In this document: positions 25,099-37,065 of the stretch, piece after piece
Numbering within the stretch: position 1 is the stretch's first letter
Layout: the number at the start of each line of letters is the position of its first letter
Source of the DNA: Albula goreensis
Lineage: Eukaryota; Chordata; Actinopteri; Albuliformes; Albulidae
Assembly: GCA_022829145.1 (NCBI GenBank)
Contig: CM040763.1
Location: forward strand, 24,975,488-25,039,487
DNA length: 64,000 nt
Reading direction: 5' to 3'
Notes under the pieces: generated by a model
What the model was told of the DNA's origin: nothing
Database searches by the model: none
The model's input: only the letters and a program-made list of their open reading frames with translations
Program-made: the position numbers and the translations under genes

Positions 25099-26287
25099 AA
25101 GGAACTTTTTTGAGAGGAACTACCCACTGGGGGGGTTATCCAGGAATAACGATCCTTCAAGGGCTTTTTTTCTGTTTGCATTCGCAACAGGAATGAATTG
25201 TGCCAGGAATGAAATGACATAAGCCAGCGGTTAGTATAACAACATCATTTCTGCACGATACAACAAGATGGAGGGCGCCATCATCAGAGCTGTGTGTTTG
25301 TTGTGGGTTTCATAGGGTGTTTCTCAATACCAAGAATGGACTTGTGATCTTGAGAAGAATAGTGTTGCGAGTTCGCAGGGATGGAAAACGCATCCGCCAA
25401 AGTTTTGAGATAGTTTGTGTACTTGCTTACTTGCTACTGCGTAACACCCCAACAGAACGACACTGGCTGACAGAACAGTACTTTTAACATTTGGTGAAGT
25501 TTCTTTTTTTATTGTGCTTGTATTACATTTATTTTCACTTTGGAAATACCCAGCTGCTTAGCCCATATAATAAAGCTTGCAACAAACTCAAAACTCCTGC
25601 TTCTTATTTTATTCTAAGAATTTAATATTTTTTAAATGGTAAAAAGAAATGTACAAAAAGTATCTATCAGCAAAGAGATCTCCTCGACAGTCTCTGATTG
25701 AAATATTTACGGTAAGATTTAAATTAAGGTTAGTTTTAAATTACAGCTTCATTCATATGATCAATATGACATTTGAAAAGTGCAAATAACTGATAAGCTA
25801 AAAACCCATACTGCAAGCTTTCTGAAGCTAAAGCTAACTTAGCTAGCTAAAACTACCATCCCCACTGAATGGAATAACACTAGCATAGCTAACCGGAACC
25901 ATCTGCCAATAAAATTTGTTGCGATTTTTCAAATTAGCCGTTATTTAAATCAAATGAGCAAATATTCATGAACCTACTAATTTCCTGTCATATTTTTGTT
26001 CACCAACGATATCATAATGCCTAATAGCGGAGTTGGAAAGGACACAGGTTGTTAAAATGGTGGTTGCTGGTGCTGCATTAGCTCATGTGTTCGACCAATC
26101 AATGTACACTTATGTCATTCAAGGTTCCTGTTGTGCTGGAAAAGTACCTACCCTGAAGTAGGATCTAAAAAAGTTTCTCAAAGCGGTTTTCTTAACAACT
26201 ACGATAGTTCCCAGTTCCTGCAGTGTGATCACAATAAAAAGGGGGTAGTTCCTCCAACAGTTCTTAGAACTCTGCAAAAGTTCCTCT
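25099..26287. mobile_element. Non-autonomous DNA transposon with long imperfect inverted ends
   Basis: The left end aggaacttttttgagaggaa at 25099 and the inverse of aggaacttttgcagagttct ending near 26286 pair up, followed by further matching blocks (ggaactaccc, and tgacataag about 130 bp in). The interior lacks coding capacity. The target duplication is not clear. Confidence 0.6.
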
Positions 26288-29200
26288 GGTCTGAAAGCAC
26301 CTATTGCTGGCTATGGCCAGAAGTCCACATTCGCAAGGCAACAACGAGCCCATTCTCACCAGTGATGGTAGGAGTCTGGTCCTGTTAAGATCATTAGTCT
26401 CATCGCTCTCTAGTTACCTCTCCTGGCTGGTCAGGCTTGCAGTTGCACGCACTGAGCATTTGCTGACTTCGTAATCCTCCAACAACATAAGCAGTGTGTA
26501 AAGAAGCAACAGCCTGCTATCATTTGAGTTTGAAGAGTCACATGACATGGCATCTTCTGCCTGAGTAGGTCACTGTGCTGCTGTGTTCAGGGTGGGGGAA
26601 AAACCAAAAACAAAAGCTAGCTAACTTCTTCATCCTGTTTCATGAAATAACCACCCAACCTCCATAAACAGAAGACGACACAATGCACTTATTAAAAGCC
26701 TTTTATAGGACCTCATTCATTAGGATACATGTAAATCAGCATCACTTTTAGACCTGAAGCAACATCACCATAGAATATTCAGATTATGATGTCACATATT
26801 TATGAGTGGTAGGGTGCCACAGTAGACTTTCATTATCTTGATAAATTTAAATTAATGACCTTAGGGTGTATTTTGACTGTTAGATAAACTACAAATGTAC
26901 ATATATTTTAGCTTGATTTATCAACTGATTGGGAATTGCCATTAAAGAGGTCCTTAAATTAGTGGAACAACCCTGTATTAGTCACTCCCAGTGCCCACAC
27001 AGAGGGGTCACATGACAAACTGCCAAGCTGCTGTGAGCAGGCAGTGTCACACCCACACAGGGGGCTGTTACTGCCTCACAGGTTCCACCTGGAAGTTAAA
27101 CAAAAGGCCCTGGAAAGTGGGCCACATCAACAACAATGTGAGGTCAACATTTTTGTGTGGAAGGTGTGAAGCGTGGGAGTATACAGAATTTAAAAACAGT
27201 GCAAATAAGAGACCAAATGAACAATATCAAAGTCAAAACCAACCAGACTGAAATGCAACATTATTTCAATCAGAAATTCAAGTTAAAATAAAAATAACAG
27301 GGCCTTAATTTATTGTTGAAAAATGAAAGGCATAGAGGGTGGTGTTTGCAAGCATTATAAATAAGAACTGTTTTGTTTTCAGTGGGGCAGTGGGTTCAGC
27401 TAAACACCTCATTATGGCTTTGGCAAACTGCTTCAAGCTGGTAAATATACTGAACACAAATATCAAATGGACGACCCTATTCATACTCATGAGTATATAG
27501 TGAATGTTTTGCGGTCTCATCATTTTATTAAAGGAGATTTATAATGAAACATCAGTCTGCCAATTGTGGAGAGTAAGTCAGTATATGTCAGGAGGATTGG
27601 GGAAGGGCCTAAAATCAAAGTGGAGTGCTCATTTTCCAAGGCTAACACAAAGATTCTTTATAACAAGACAATTCAGTTGTCTTTTCACTAACAAGACAAT
27701 TCAAAGTCTATTAACCTCCCTGTCACACAGTTGGGCAGTTTGACACCAGAACAGAAGAGCTTTTTGGACTAACTGTCAAGGAGTCACAATGGCAATTCTT
27801 TATGTTAAACCGGGAAGGATTGATTACATTAATTGTAACGTCAGACATAAAATCCAATAAGCTAACCTTTCTGGGATAAACAATCAATGGAAAAAAAATC
27901 AAAATGAGTTTTGTATTATAAATAACATTTTGCTTTCTCTAAAGTGACCAGTTACTGCTAAACATCTACAACTTCCCTCACTGTCTCCCTGTAATGTATG
28001 CCCACATCTGCCTGATTCTGAGCCATTGTGAAGCTAGCATTAGCTGTGTGACAGGTGTTGCTAACAAGTGAACCATCATGACCATCATGGCTAACAGGCT
28101 GAAGAGGAAATAGAAAGCTAATTTCCTTGTGAGGCTAAATTAATAAACAAAAACACAGATGAGGAGAAGCCTACCTATAGCAGGATGTCAGGGTCATGTA
28201 TCCAAGCAAACTTTCAACAACAGCCCAAAAACAGTCTGTGCCTACAGCATGCTGTTCTACATACAGTAGATGACTTCTAATTGGTGAAATAAATGTATTT
28301 TTCAATGGTTAAATGATCTAGACTTAATAGTGAAAACAGTGCAATGTTTCATCTTTTCTTGACCTGAAACAAAGTTGATGAGTGGTGCAGAAGACAATTT
28401 AAATGAGCAAAAAACAAAAACAAACATGGTAAGAGTTGCAGGTAGTATCCAGTTGCAAATGTCTTGAAGGCATGTTTATGCTGTAATTATTTTTTCATTC
28501 ATAATATGTGAATACAATTTTAAACCTCTAAAAACAAACTGTGTCCAACTGAATGTTAGACACAATGATTCATGAAAAGTAGCCTTCAACCACAAATACA
28601 TTCATCAGAAACAGACCAAAAACAATAAAAAGAAATTACTGCATGCACACATTAACCTCTTTATACCCAGTAAAAGTACACCAATATGCATGCTACTTAT
28701 ATGCTACTATAGCAATACAAGCTTCAACCCCAAACTCTCTCGGATTGATCCAACCAGAATTTAGCAAGCTTTACATTACAGGTTTCAAACACAATCTACA
28801 AGTGGAGCTCTGCAAGATTATGATTCATTAGATGTAGTTGACATTTGTTAATTAGAAAATCATATCCTCCCCTAATTCTGAGTAGACTCATCTCATCAGT
28901 GCACCAACCTGGCAAAGTAAGTAGCAGGAGAAATCAAAGAGTGTGACAAGTGAGGCTAATCCAATCTACAGCCAATGTACTGGTCAAATTCATAATAATT
29001 AGCCTGATTATAACTTGGAAGTGTGTCTTAGGAAGGCCAGAGATTAATTAACATTGAAGTAATCTGCAATGTTCGAAAACAGCATAAATCATATTCCATC
29101 ACATGTACAAACAATTCCATTGCAAATGGTTTTGAGTCTCCAGAAACTTACATTGAATGCCTCCCACAACACTGTCACACAATGAAACACTGACTAGTAA

Positions 29201-30180
29201 ACAACACTGCATTTTAACAATGAAGATCCTCATAAAAATGTGTTATCTGTTAACGTATAATGAATGTAACGCCTGTTGTAATTGTAAACCCAAAATCTTA
29301 TTTTAAAAAAAAGTGACACACAATTGTTACAACACACTGAACAAATAACATTGAAAGAATAAATCTGATCAGTTTTACAGCAAAAAGCAGAGCACGTTCT
29401 GGGACTGCTGGTGACCCTTTAATGGGTAAGAGGCCCTGCATAATTTAGATAATTAATGGTTCCTAAGGTAGGTAGGGATGCTATCTGCCAGGGCATACCC
29501 TTCACTCATACAGCACCAACAGTTTGTCACTTTTCAAACTTTACAAATGAAACAAATTCAAAGGTCGCACTCTCAATCCTTAAAAGCATTCTCTCATGTA
29601 AATAGTGACAATTACAATATTAACACTACTTGGATGCAAGCTTTCGGTTCTTTTTTCCTGTTTATTTTGGTTACCTGTAATGCTAATATGTGATACAATA
29701 CGCATATAGTCGTTTGGACGGCGTCATCTAATCTTTATATATTCTATCCATACATTCAATTGATAATAATCACCGAAGACGCTAGTTAATTTCAATAAAT
29801 AAACTCCAAAATGCACTATACATTTTATGTGATTCCAGCCATTTTCATTGTATTTCATTCTACATAAAGCATACGTGAATACACTTGTTAAAATAACATA
29901 TCATATAGTTACAAAGTAACAAATACAAATTAAAAAAATTTAATATCTCAAGAATACAGGCTCTGTTGAAAGTGGATGGGCGAAACCTGAACAAATGTAT
30001 TTCTAACATTTCAAACAAGTAGCCTACACATTTTAGAAGAGAAACCGTTCGTGTGCATTATTGTTTAAAAGGTGATGTCGACGTGACTGCCATCATCGTA
30101 ATTCGTCGGAAAACATTCCTACGTCAGTAATTTAAACTGGAGTACATAGTACAATTAAAAACCAAGGGAGACAACTTTGG
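26288..30180. other. bmal2 intron 1, 5' part
   Basis: Long AT-rich intron sequence. No exon, RNA gene, transposon ends or tandem repeat that I can support. Plus-strand ORFs at 26991 and 29478 are not recognisable. Confidence 0.45.
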
Positions 30181-30190
30181 AGATCTGGCG

Positions 30191-30248
30191 TTACGCACAA
30201 GTGTGCTTCTAGTTGACCTACATATTATATAACCCTCAAACTGTCACG
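30191..30248 (-). promoter_or_regulatory. Second RORE/TATA-like element, in bmal2 intron 1
   Basis: A perfect minus-strand RORE TATGTAGGTCA (30214-30224) followed in the minus direction's 5' side by the same TATA-like string as the 33.05-kb site. The two sites match at 20 of 21 positions (30213-30233 against 33048-33068), and both have GTCACG 8-9 bp beyond. A D-box-like TTACGCAC lies at 30191. It sits 1.5 kb downstream of the first coding exon, so it could be an intronic enhancer or an alternative promoter. Confidence 0.5.
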
Positions 30249-31709
30249 CTGAGATTGAGCTTTATAGTCGACAAAAACCGAAAAGTACCCAAATGTATGC
30301 ACCGTCTTAACAGCGAATGACAAATAAATCGGCCGTGTACTTTTTTTTCCTATGAAAGTGACTTTGGGCATTCTTAATTACTCTAAGTCGTATTACATGG
30401 CTACAAGGAAATGTACGATTCCGCTAGCTATTCGGTTACGATAGAACACTCAGAAAACAAATTATTGTCAATATTGGACGAAACGAGCAACAGACCCTAC
30501 ACATCTGGTGAAGGGTCATCTTGATTGCAGAATACAATTTTTACCCACTGAAAAGTGGGTAAACTGTAGGCCTGCTATGATGACAAATTTATTTTTAGGC
30601 TCACAAACATCCTACGACCCAAATTAGAATAAAATGTTTATAAAATAATATGAAATCCATTACTTAAATATATTTAATAGTTTTAAATATATATGTACAT
30701 CTATTTCAATACTAAAAAATAGTGCTACATTAGCTACTCAGATGACAGTTTTTTTTTCCCCAACACCAGCCCTTGCCAAGTAGCCTTGTTACAAAAAACA
30801 CCCACCACATTTAAATCCAACCACTTTTAACAAAATGGTTCAAAGCATCTATAACATACACCCGCTGAAGGCGTGCGAAGAGCAGTAAGGAGCCTATAGT
30901 TTTAACAAGTTATTAGAACCATAAAAAGTTAAGACTTCATGTGCAACGAAACTGTCCTCGAAATGCACAGACTGCATCCATGTAAGAATCGGAAACCAGG
31001 GTATGTATACTTATTTAAAGACAATACAGTACGTGGCGCCAATTCATGGAAACCTTATTAGCCTATATTACTGTGTTAAAACTAGATCAAAGAAAAACGT
31101 AGCTATGCAAAGTATTTAAAGCCTAACGAAATTCACTCCTTGCGTCAAACTATATGCCATGCACCACTGTATAATCACGAATATATACTTACAATAAATG
31201 TATAAAACAGACAAAAGTGTGTTCTAAAAGACAAGCCACACCATCAAGCAGACCCTCGTACATGAACTCCCTTAAAATGCATCCTATAGGATTCTGTAAA
31301 GTTGAGCAGGATACCTGTGTAATTATGAATCTTTCCTGACCCTCTGCATGATTGGGCCTTGCTAGATATGTATATAGCCAGGCACATTTTTAAACACAGC
31401 TGTGCTTATCCGTGTCGGTACATGGACATTACATGTATTAAAATAGTTAGTTTCTTAAATTCTCAAAACATTTCACCGTTTCTGAGATTCGTTCGGGCAC
31501 ACGTTCTAAACCATACCACAGAGTTTGCTCTACTGAACTACTGACCTAGTTTCTGGAGGAACAGGCTACAGTTAAGCAGTAAGAGGAAGTAGCTACACCG
31601 CCAGCCCTCCTGTCCCCCACCCGGCGCATAGCATTGACTTCTGCATTCACTTCAAGGGCATCAGATATCTCACCAGGGCTCTAGTCTATTCTGCGTTTTC
31701 ATGCATTAC

Positions 31710-31767
31710 CTGTCCGTTCTCCTATCGCTCTGTCACCGCTGCCGGCCGCTGCATCCCCCGCCGACAT
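31710..31767 (-). CDS. bmal2: bmal2 first coding exon
   Basis: Minus-strand ATG at 31767 in a good context (agccATGtcg), encoding MSAGDAAAGSGDRAIGERT plus one base, then donor GGACAG/GTAATG. The leftover G joins the GG at the start of the 5430-5559 exon to make a Gly codon, so the frame runs on into the nuclear localisation signal exon. It lies in GC-rich, CpG-bearing sequence, as expected for a first exon. The same frame stays open upstream to an ATG at 32034, so the true start could be further 5'. The link to exon 2 across 26 kb rests on phase and splice sites only. Confidence 0.68.
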
Positions 31768-32216
31768 GGCTGGAACCGGTTCGCCGGCGCACGGGACCGC
31801 AATGCATGTGGAGGAGGTAATATAGGATGTTGTGGTCGGAGAAAGAGTGGGAGGCGGGGGATAGAGAGGCTGTTGTATAATTGACTTTATTTTTCGTTCT
31901 ACTAAGGGAGGGGGAGGGGTGCCCAGAAACGTGCGAAGAGAGTACACGGTGTAATCAGGACAGGGTCGGACTCCGGGAAAATGCGGAAGAAGAACTGTCT
32001 CCTCCTCCCCCTCCGCCATCACCACCGCATTCATTCACGCAAATCAGCCGTGTGTGAGAAGCACGGAGCTTCACGCGATATGTCGGCTGTCTGGGCGGCT
32101 AAGTTCATACTTGCGCCACAGAAGCCAACGGGGACGGTCATGCATAAATCATAACAACCTGTAGTGACTGTGGTCATACGTGCACCCGAGTAGCCGATGG
32201 GGGGGAAGGCTAGCAT
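31768..32216 (-). promoter_or_regulatory. bmal2: GC-rich 5' region of bmal2 (CpG-island-like, 5' UTR/core promoter)
   Basis: The stretch from about 31.6 to 32.2 kb is much richer in GC and CpG than the surrounding intron and flank. Its C/T-rich tracts (for example cccccgccg, gggggagggg) are typical of a TATA-less 5' UTR or core promoter. The transcription start cannot be fixed by eye. In the frame of the bmal2 ATG it is open from 32034, encoding a proline-rich run; this may be UTR or an N-terminal extension. Confidence 0.5.
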
Positions 32217-32999
32217 ACATGAACCGCATTATCTAATGACGAGTATAGATTTTACACTGACGGCATTAACCAGTGGGATAACGGGCATACATTTACCATA
32301 TCAGAGGAGGGAATAACAAATTAACCGCACTGACCGATGATCACAATTCTATTAGTGGTTCACTCTGTAGCAGAGGCATGGACTTCAGACAGGGCTGATA
32401 ATAACCTACTTGAGGATAGCCACGCTAGATATATGGCTTGAAGCCGACTAGGTCAAACATGTGGAGTAGGCTGCCCTGCATTTTTCCTTATTTGAACTCC
32501 AAGGAAAATAAGTGTAGGTTTTTCCCCCTCACAAGCAAGGTACAGCCTTCGCATTCGTATGGTAGGCTTGCTCAGTTAAAGCTCACACGTCGATTTGATG
32601 AATGTCGGAAACTTTAACGTTTTTAAGAGTTCACTAACGACACAGTTTCTTATCAAGTAGCTAGACTGTTACCCAGACAATAATTTGGCTCGTTGTGTAA
32701 ATATTTTTAAAAACTTAACTATTGTAGTGATATACATTTCCTGTTATCCTCCAAGTTGTGAGTATGGCAGAAGGGGTCTGTAAAACGACTGCAACGGAAC
32801 ACTCATTACGGTGATTTGAAAATGAACTTCTGTACAGAGACGGCAGTTTTAATAATTAAACTTGAATTATTTATATATAGCTCTCATTTTTCGTAACTAT
32901 GAGTAGAGGTTCGACGAATATGCATATCGTGGTAGCGGCGAAGTCGTTTTACTTACGAATGGAACGACCTGGCGAAATTTGACCTGCTAAATAAAAACT

Positions 33000-33084
33000 T
33001 TACGTAAGCTGAATGGTGCACGTGCCTTTGCCGAAACGTGCGCAAGTTTGACCTATATATTATATAACAGACAACCGTCACGTG
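33000..33084 (-). promoter_or_regulatory. Clustered clock-type elements upstream of bmal2: D-box, two E-boxes, RORE
   Basis: Within 85 bp lie TTACGTAA (33000-33007, a perfect PAR-bZIP/NFIL3 D-box), CACGTG (33019-33024), a perfect minus-strand RORE TATATAGGTCA (33049-33059) running into TTATATAAT (TATA-like, minus strand), and a second CACGTG (33079-33084). It is about 1.25 kb upstream of the proposed ATG. ROR/REV-ERB control through ROREs is well established for Bmal1 in vertebrates. Use here by bmal2 is inference. Confidence 0.55.
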
Positions 33085-33099
33085 TAGTTAGTAAATTAA

Positions 33100-34500
33100 C
33101 CCAATAACGCTTGGCGGTGACGACACTGACCACCGACCAGCAGCGGATATTTTTCCTCCAAAGGGCAGAATGTGAAGTTAAAGTGTGCCTTTAGCATTTA
33201 ACATTAATTTGTTGCTGTGAACTTGATAATTCAAAGCTGTGAAACTGTTCTATTCGCCCACATGAACTTTTGCTAAATTAAACATTCAGTTGAGTCAAGT
33301 AGATGGATTCGCTGCATTTTATAGTTTTCCTACCACTATAGATAGAACAGTTCAATGGTGCCTTTAAAGGCGTAAAAGTCATGGAAGTAACTACAGGGCA
33401 TCGATGTGTTCTAATGCAACGCAAAACAAACGCCCAAAACCACGACATGCCTCAGGTTCAAAAGCAGGTATGTTATTTTTAATGCATGATGTCAACTGAT
33501 GACCACATACACAAGTCACTGTTTTTTGTATTTACATAACTGTTTAATCAAGCTCCTATGTCAAGACGTCCTGTGTGTTGCATTGTCCATCATTTAACAT
33601 GTAAAGAAGTTGTGCAAACATGTTAAAACAAATCGGAACTGTTTTCAAATTATAAGACACTGCAGACCTCTAACAGCAGCCCAACTATTCATGCATACTG
33701 TGGAATTTTCACACAGAATTGGTTTTAAAATGTATGAATAATTTAGCTCTAGCGAAATTACGCCAGTTTGTGTCTAAACAACAGAATGGCACCGGAAGCA
33801 CTACTAGTGGCTTGCTGAATGGAACTGCAGAGTGGCACAGCGTAAAACAAAAAACCTTTGGTCAGTCAGTGAATCTTTTTCATGTTCTAACGGTCGAAAT
33901 AAAAACTTAGAGTACTAGCTTACTAAAATGCGAAAATTTGGCTAAAACAGAATCGGATTTGCAATCATCAATTTTGTGGAGCTTTTATCCAACACGTATT
34001 ATGACGACAACGATCGTTTCATTTACCATACATTCATACATGCATGCGCATACACATGTCATATGCAGTGCATCTGTTTCATGTTTTAACTTGTAACAAT
34101 ATCTATGCTGTCTAACAATGTTACTGCTGATAATTAATGTTGGTAATTTCCCTGATCATGTCTTTGACCATTATTTTATTTGTTTTATTATTATAAGTAC
34201 TACACAGAGGAAACAGATTCAAGGAGTGGAATCGTTTTTAATTATTGATATCTGAAATTATGCATGTCCTATACCTGTTTCATTCAATCCAGGGTCATGG
34301 GGTGATGGAGCCAATCCCAGCATGGATTGGGTGAAAAACAGGTTAAATGGAAAGGTCGGCCTATCTGATCCATCACTGGGTCAGATAGGCAAACATGCTC
34401 AAATCTTGCCCTCTACTCCATACATTATTATGCCATCATGTGAAGAATGTTGGTGTTTTTATCACTTAAAACAAGCTCAAATTAACATGTTTACATTTTT
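33100..34500. other. 5' flank of bmal2, no recognised gene
   Basis: AT-rich sequence upstream of the clock-element cluster with no coding or RNA signal. A short near-palindrome around 34350-34390 (gtcggcctatctgatccatc and its inverse ..gggtcagataggc) is visible. Confidence 0.4.
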
Positions 34501-34968
34501 GGGGGAGTACTTTGGGGTACGTTGCCATATGGCAACATTGTGCAACAATGGAAACAGTATATTCAAATTTCTTATGAAATGCTAACGCAAGATCACACAT
34601 TTTCCTTAAATGGATTTAAATATTTTTGTTCACTGGCTGAAATGTTAAAATTAATTTTTACAAATATGTGTAGGGGCCTTTTGACTAAATTTAAAAAAAT
34701 CTAGTTCTGCAGAAACATACACAAAAACAAATATGTCTAACTTCATGTTCAACATTAAAATGAATTTTTGCACAGTAAGGCTTTTAAAGCTGTAGCATTT
34801 CCATTTTAAATGTAACAGCCTATCACAATATACTTGTAATTAAACCAAGGGAAACTAAGACAACTGTGTGTTTACAGTGTATACACAAGTGTGAGAATAG
34901 AACGATTGTTCAACATAAATGAAAATTTAACAGATTGTCCCTATTGAAGATATACCATGAAGCAACAA

Positions 34969-34986
34969 GGAGAGAGAGAGAGAGAG

Positions 34987-35080
<94 letters not shown>
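34969..35080. repeat. (AG)n(GT)n microsatellite
   Basis: About 10 AG repeats followed by about 45 GT repeats. The ORFs across it on both strands are artefacts of the dinucleotide run. Confidence 0.98.
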
Positions 35081-35081
<1 letters not shown>

Positions 35082-35179
35082 GAGAGCACACTCAGTGTGA
35101 AAGATTTTCTTCTCAGTGAAGCAGTTCTTCTCACTGTTAAAGTGAAGGTAGACATTATACTTAGAGCAAGTTACCTTTA

Positions 35180-36595
35180 CAATACCTTTGGAGCCAGGAT
35201 TTTTGCACTTCCCTTTTGCTGCAGTCATCTCTGGCCAGTGGTCAGTATGGTCCAGAGACATGCTACTTGGTAGAATGGGGGCCACAGGTCCTCTGTGATC
35301 CACTTCCTCAAGATGGAACTCCACCTTTTGAGACAGTCTGAATTTTCATTTGCTGGAGCTCTTGGTTTGCCTTGCAAGTTCTACGGCATTTTGTTAGAAT
35401 CTCCAAATCCTTGCAGTCCCCGCAGTAAAGTATCCATCCCTGCTCAACCGTGAGGTCAAACATGTGGAAAAACAATTCTGTAGTACCATTTCTTTGATCA
35501 AGTTTTGGTGAAGTACAGTGGAAACAGTGAGTCTAACAGATCCAAACCACCCTCTTATTGCAGACAGCCATGATGTTGGGACACGCCACGGTTATCAGGT
35601 TTTCTCTTATCATCTTTCTCTTCACAGCTTTGATTATGACACCATTGTATGTGGCCTCCATCTCCTCATAGGTACCCCATCCTTTGGCCGTTGTTTCCTT
35701 GTCTCTCGTGAAAGCACATCCAGCTAATCAATTTTGCCACACACTTACACTGTGGATTTTGGATAATTCCAGAATCACTTTGTTGTCAATTCCACAAAAC
35801 CATAAAAAGCTTGTATGACATATGGGGAGGGATGACAGAGGCCAGCTTCAGAACAATGTTTCCACTTGCACAGATCAGGAACTCAACCTTCTGCAGGGAC
35901 AGAACCTGTGTAAAACTCAAAATTGTGGACGATTCCATGTTGGTCCACCAGCACAAAGATCTTGTGGCCCCATTGCTTGGGTTTATTGGGGTTGTGTATT
36001 TTCAATGCACTCTTTCCCTTGAAAGAGACTGCTTGCTCATTCACACAGAGCATCTCATCAATAAGGATGGTTTTAAAGCTCCTCAGAAGCCAGGACAACA
36101 GAGTCCTCTCCTTGAACAGTTTATCATACCCATTTGCCACACAATTGTTAATTAGCTCATGAACCGCTTTTGTGCGAGGTAGGCTGGCTTTCCATTTGGG
36201 AACTGCAGGGATTGTTTTCTTTGTCATTTTAGGTTTTTAACCTTTTCCACTTGTGGTGGTGCCTCTAATTCCTCCTCATCTGAAATGGAAACATAAATAA
36301 AATGCCTTGTTGTTAAACTCTTCAGCCTTCCCTGGAGTTGAATAACTGTTTATCTCTGTTAGTCAGATGGGTTTTCTTAAACTTTACTCATCTACTTTCA
36401 CTGTCATTTTGCTGTTGAATCATCCATTTCACTCAAAATGCATGAAACATACATGTAACCTGAATTTAATACAGTACATACCTGGCTCCTCTCCCTCTGC
36501 ATCAGCTAAATCCAACTCTTTCTCATACTCTTCATCACTGAAACCTAACTCGTCCTCACTGTCATTGGGAGGAATAGCTACTTGTGCTCTCTAAA
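35180..36595 (-). pseudogene. piggyBac transposase (PGBD-like) pseudogene
   Basis: Pieces in order on the minus strand are: an acidic N-terminus (NDSEDELGFSDEEYEKEL, 36595-36480); the core KTILIDEMLCVNEQAVSFKG followed by ..KPKQWGHKIFVLVDQHGIVHNFEFYTG (36227-35883); a GTYEEMEATYNGVII segment near 35660; and a C-terminal remnant VKVTCSKYNVYLHFNSEKNCF near 35200, where the zinc-ribbon-like end sits in this family. In active piggyBac transposases the core motif carries a catalytic Asp in a VDE/IDE setting; here it reads VNE, so the Asp appears changed to Asn. Frames shift between pieces. It is a dead transposase gene. Confidence 0.82.
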
Positions 36596-37065
36596 CAAAA
36601 GAATAAGTGTATGGATCCAAAAACTGAAGTGCAAGCATATCTTTCCATCCATGCATCTATATTCTATCAATCTATCTGTCAAATATATTCAGGTATTAAT
36701 AACTATGGGCTCTGGCTATATAGTTCCATTGTTGTACAATATTGTTGTTTGCCAACATACCTAATTTATTGAAGAAACAAGATTTACATGATTAAAACAG
36801 GTCTTAACTCACCAAGTACTCTTTCAGTATTTTTCAAATTCTGGAAATTGAAGAAATCTTTGCAGATTGAAGAGCTCTTCTGAAGGTGACTCAAGGTGAA
36901 CGTCAGCTTGGAAAAGAGTAATACTTTGGGGGTTTAAATGTCACGTGACCTCATAATTGGTTAAAACAATTCCCCACCTTCTATGATAAGGCCAATCAGT
37001 GTTTGTTTATTTTTAAAAATCAGAAGTTGCAAGTACGGGTATGTTGCCATATGGCAGCACTGTGC

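Larger units (their letters stand above)
34517..37065 (-). mobile_element. Broken piggyBac-type transposon
   Basis: The palindrome ttgccatatggcaa (34521) and a near copy ttgccatatggcag (37042) lie in the same context (gt..gttgccatatggca, then ctgtgca or ttgtgca) and bracket a transposase remnant, so they may mark subterminal regions. Terminal TTAA sites were not identified, so the outer borders are approximate. Inside lies a GT microsatellite (34969-35080). Confidence 0.6.

Noticed and set aside
31766..31816. Plus-strand ATG (MAGTGSPAHGTAMHVEE) with a following donor-like gtaata, as the first exon of a divergent gene
   Set aside because: No matching downstream exon on the plus strand, while the minus-strand exon fits bmal2 phase and position.
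34910..35273. ORFs with poly-Cys-Val or poly-His-Thr
   Set aside because: Dinucleotide GT/CA microsatellite translated.
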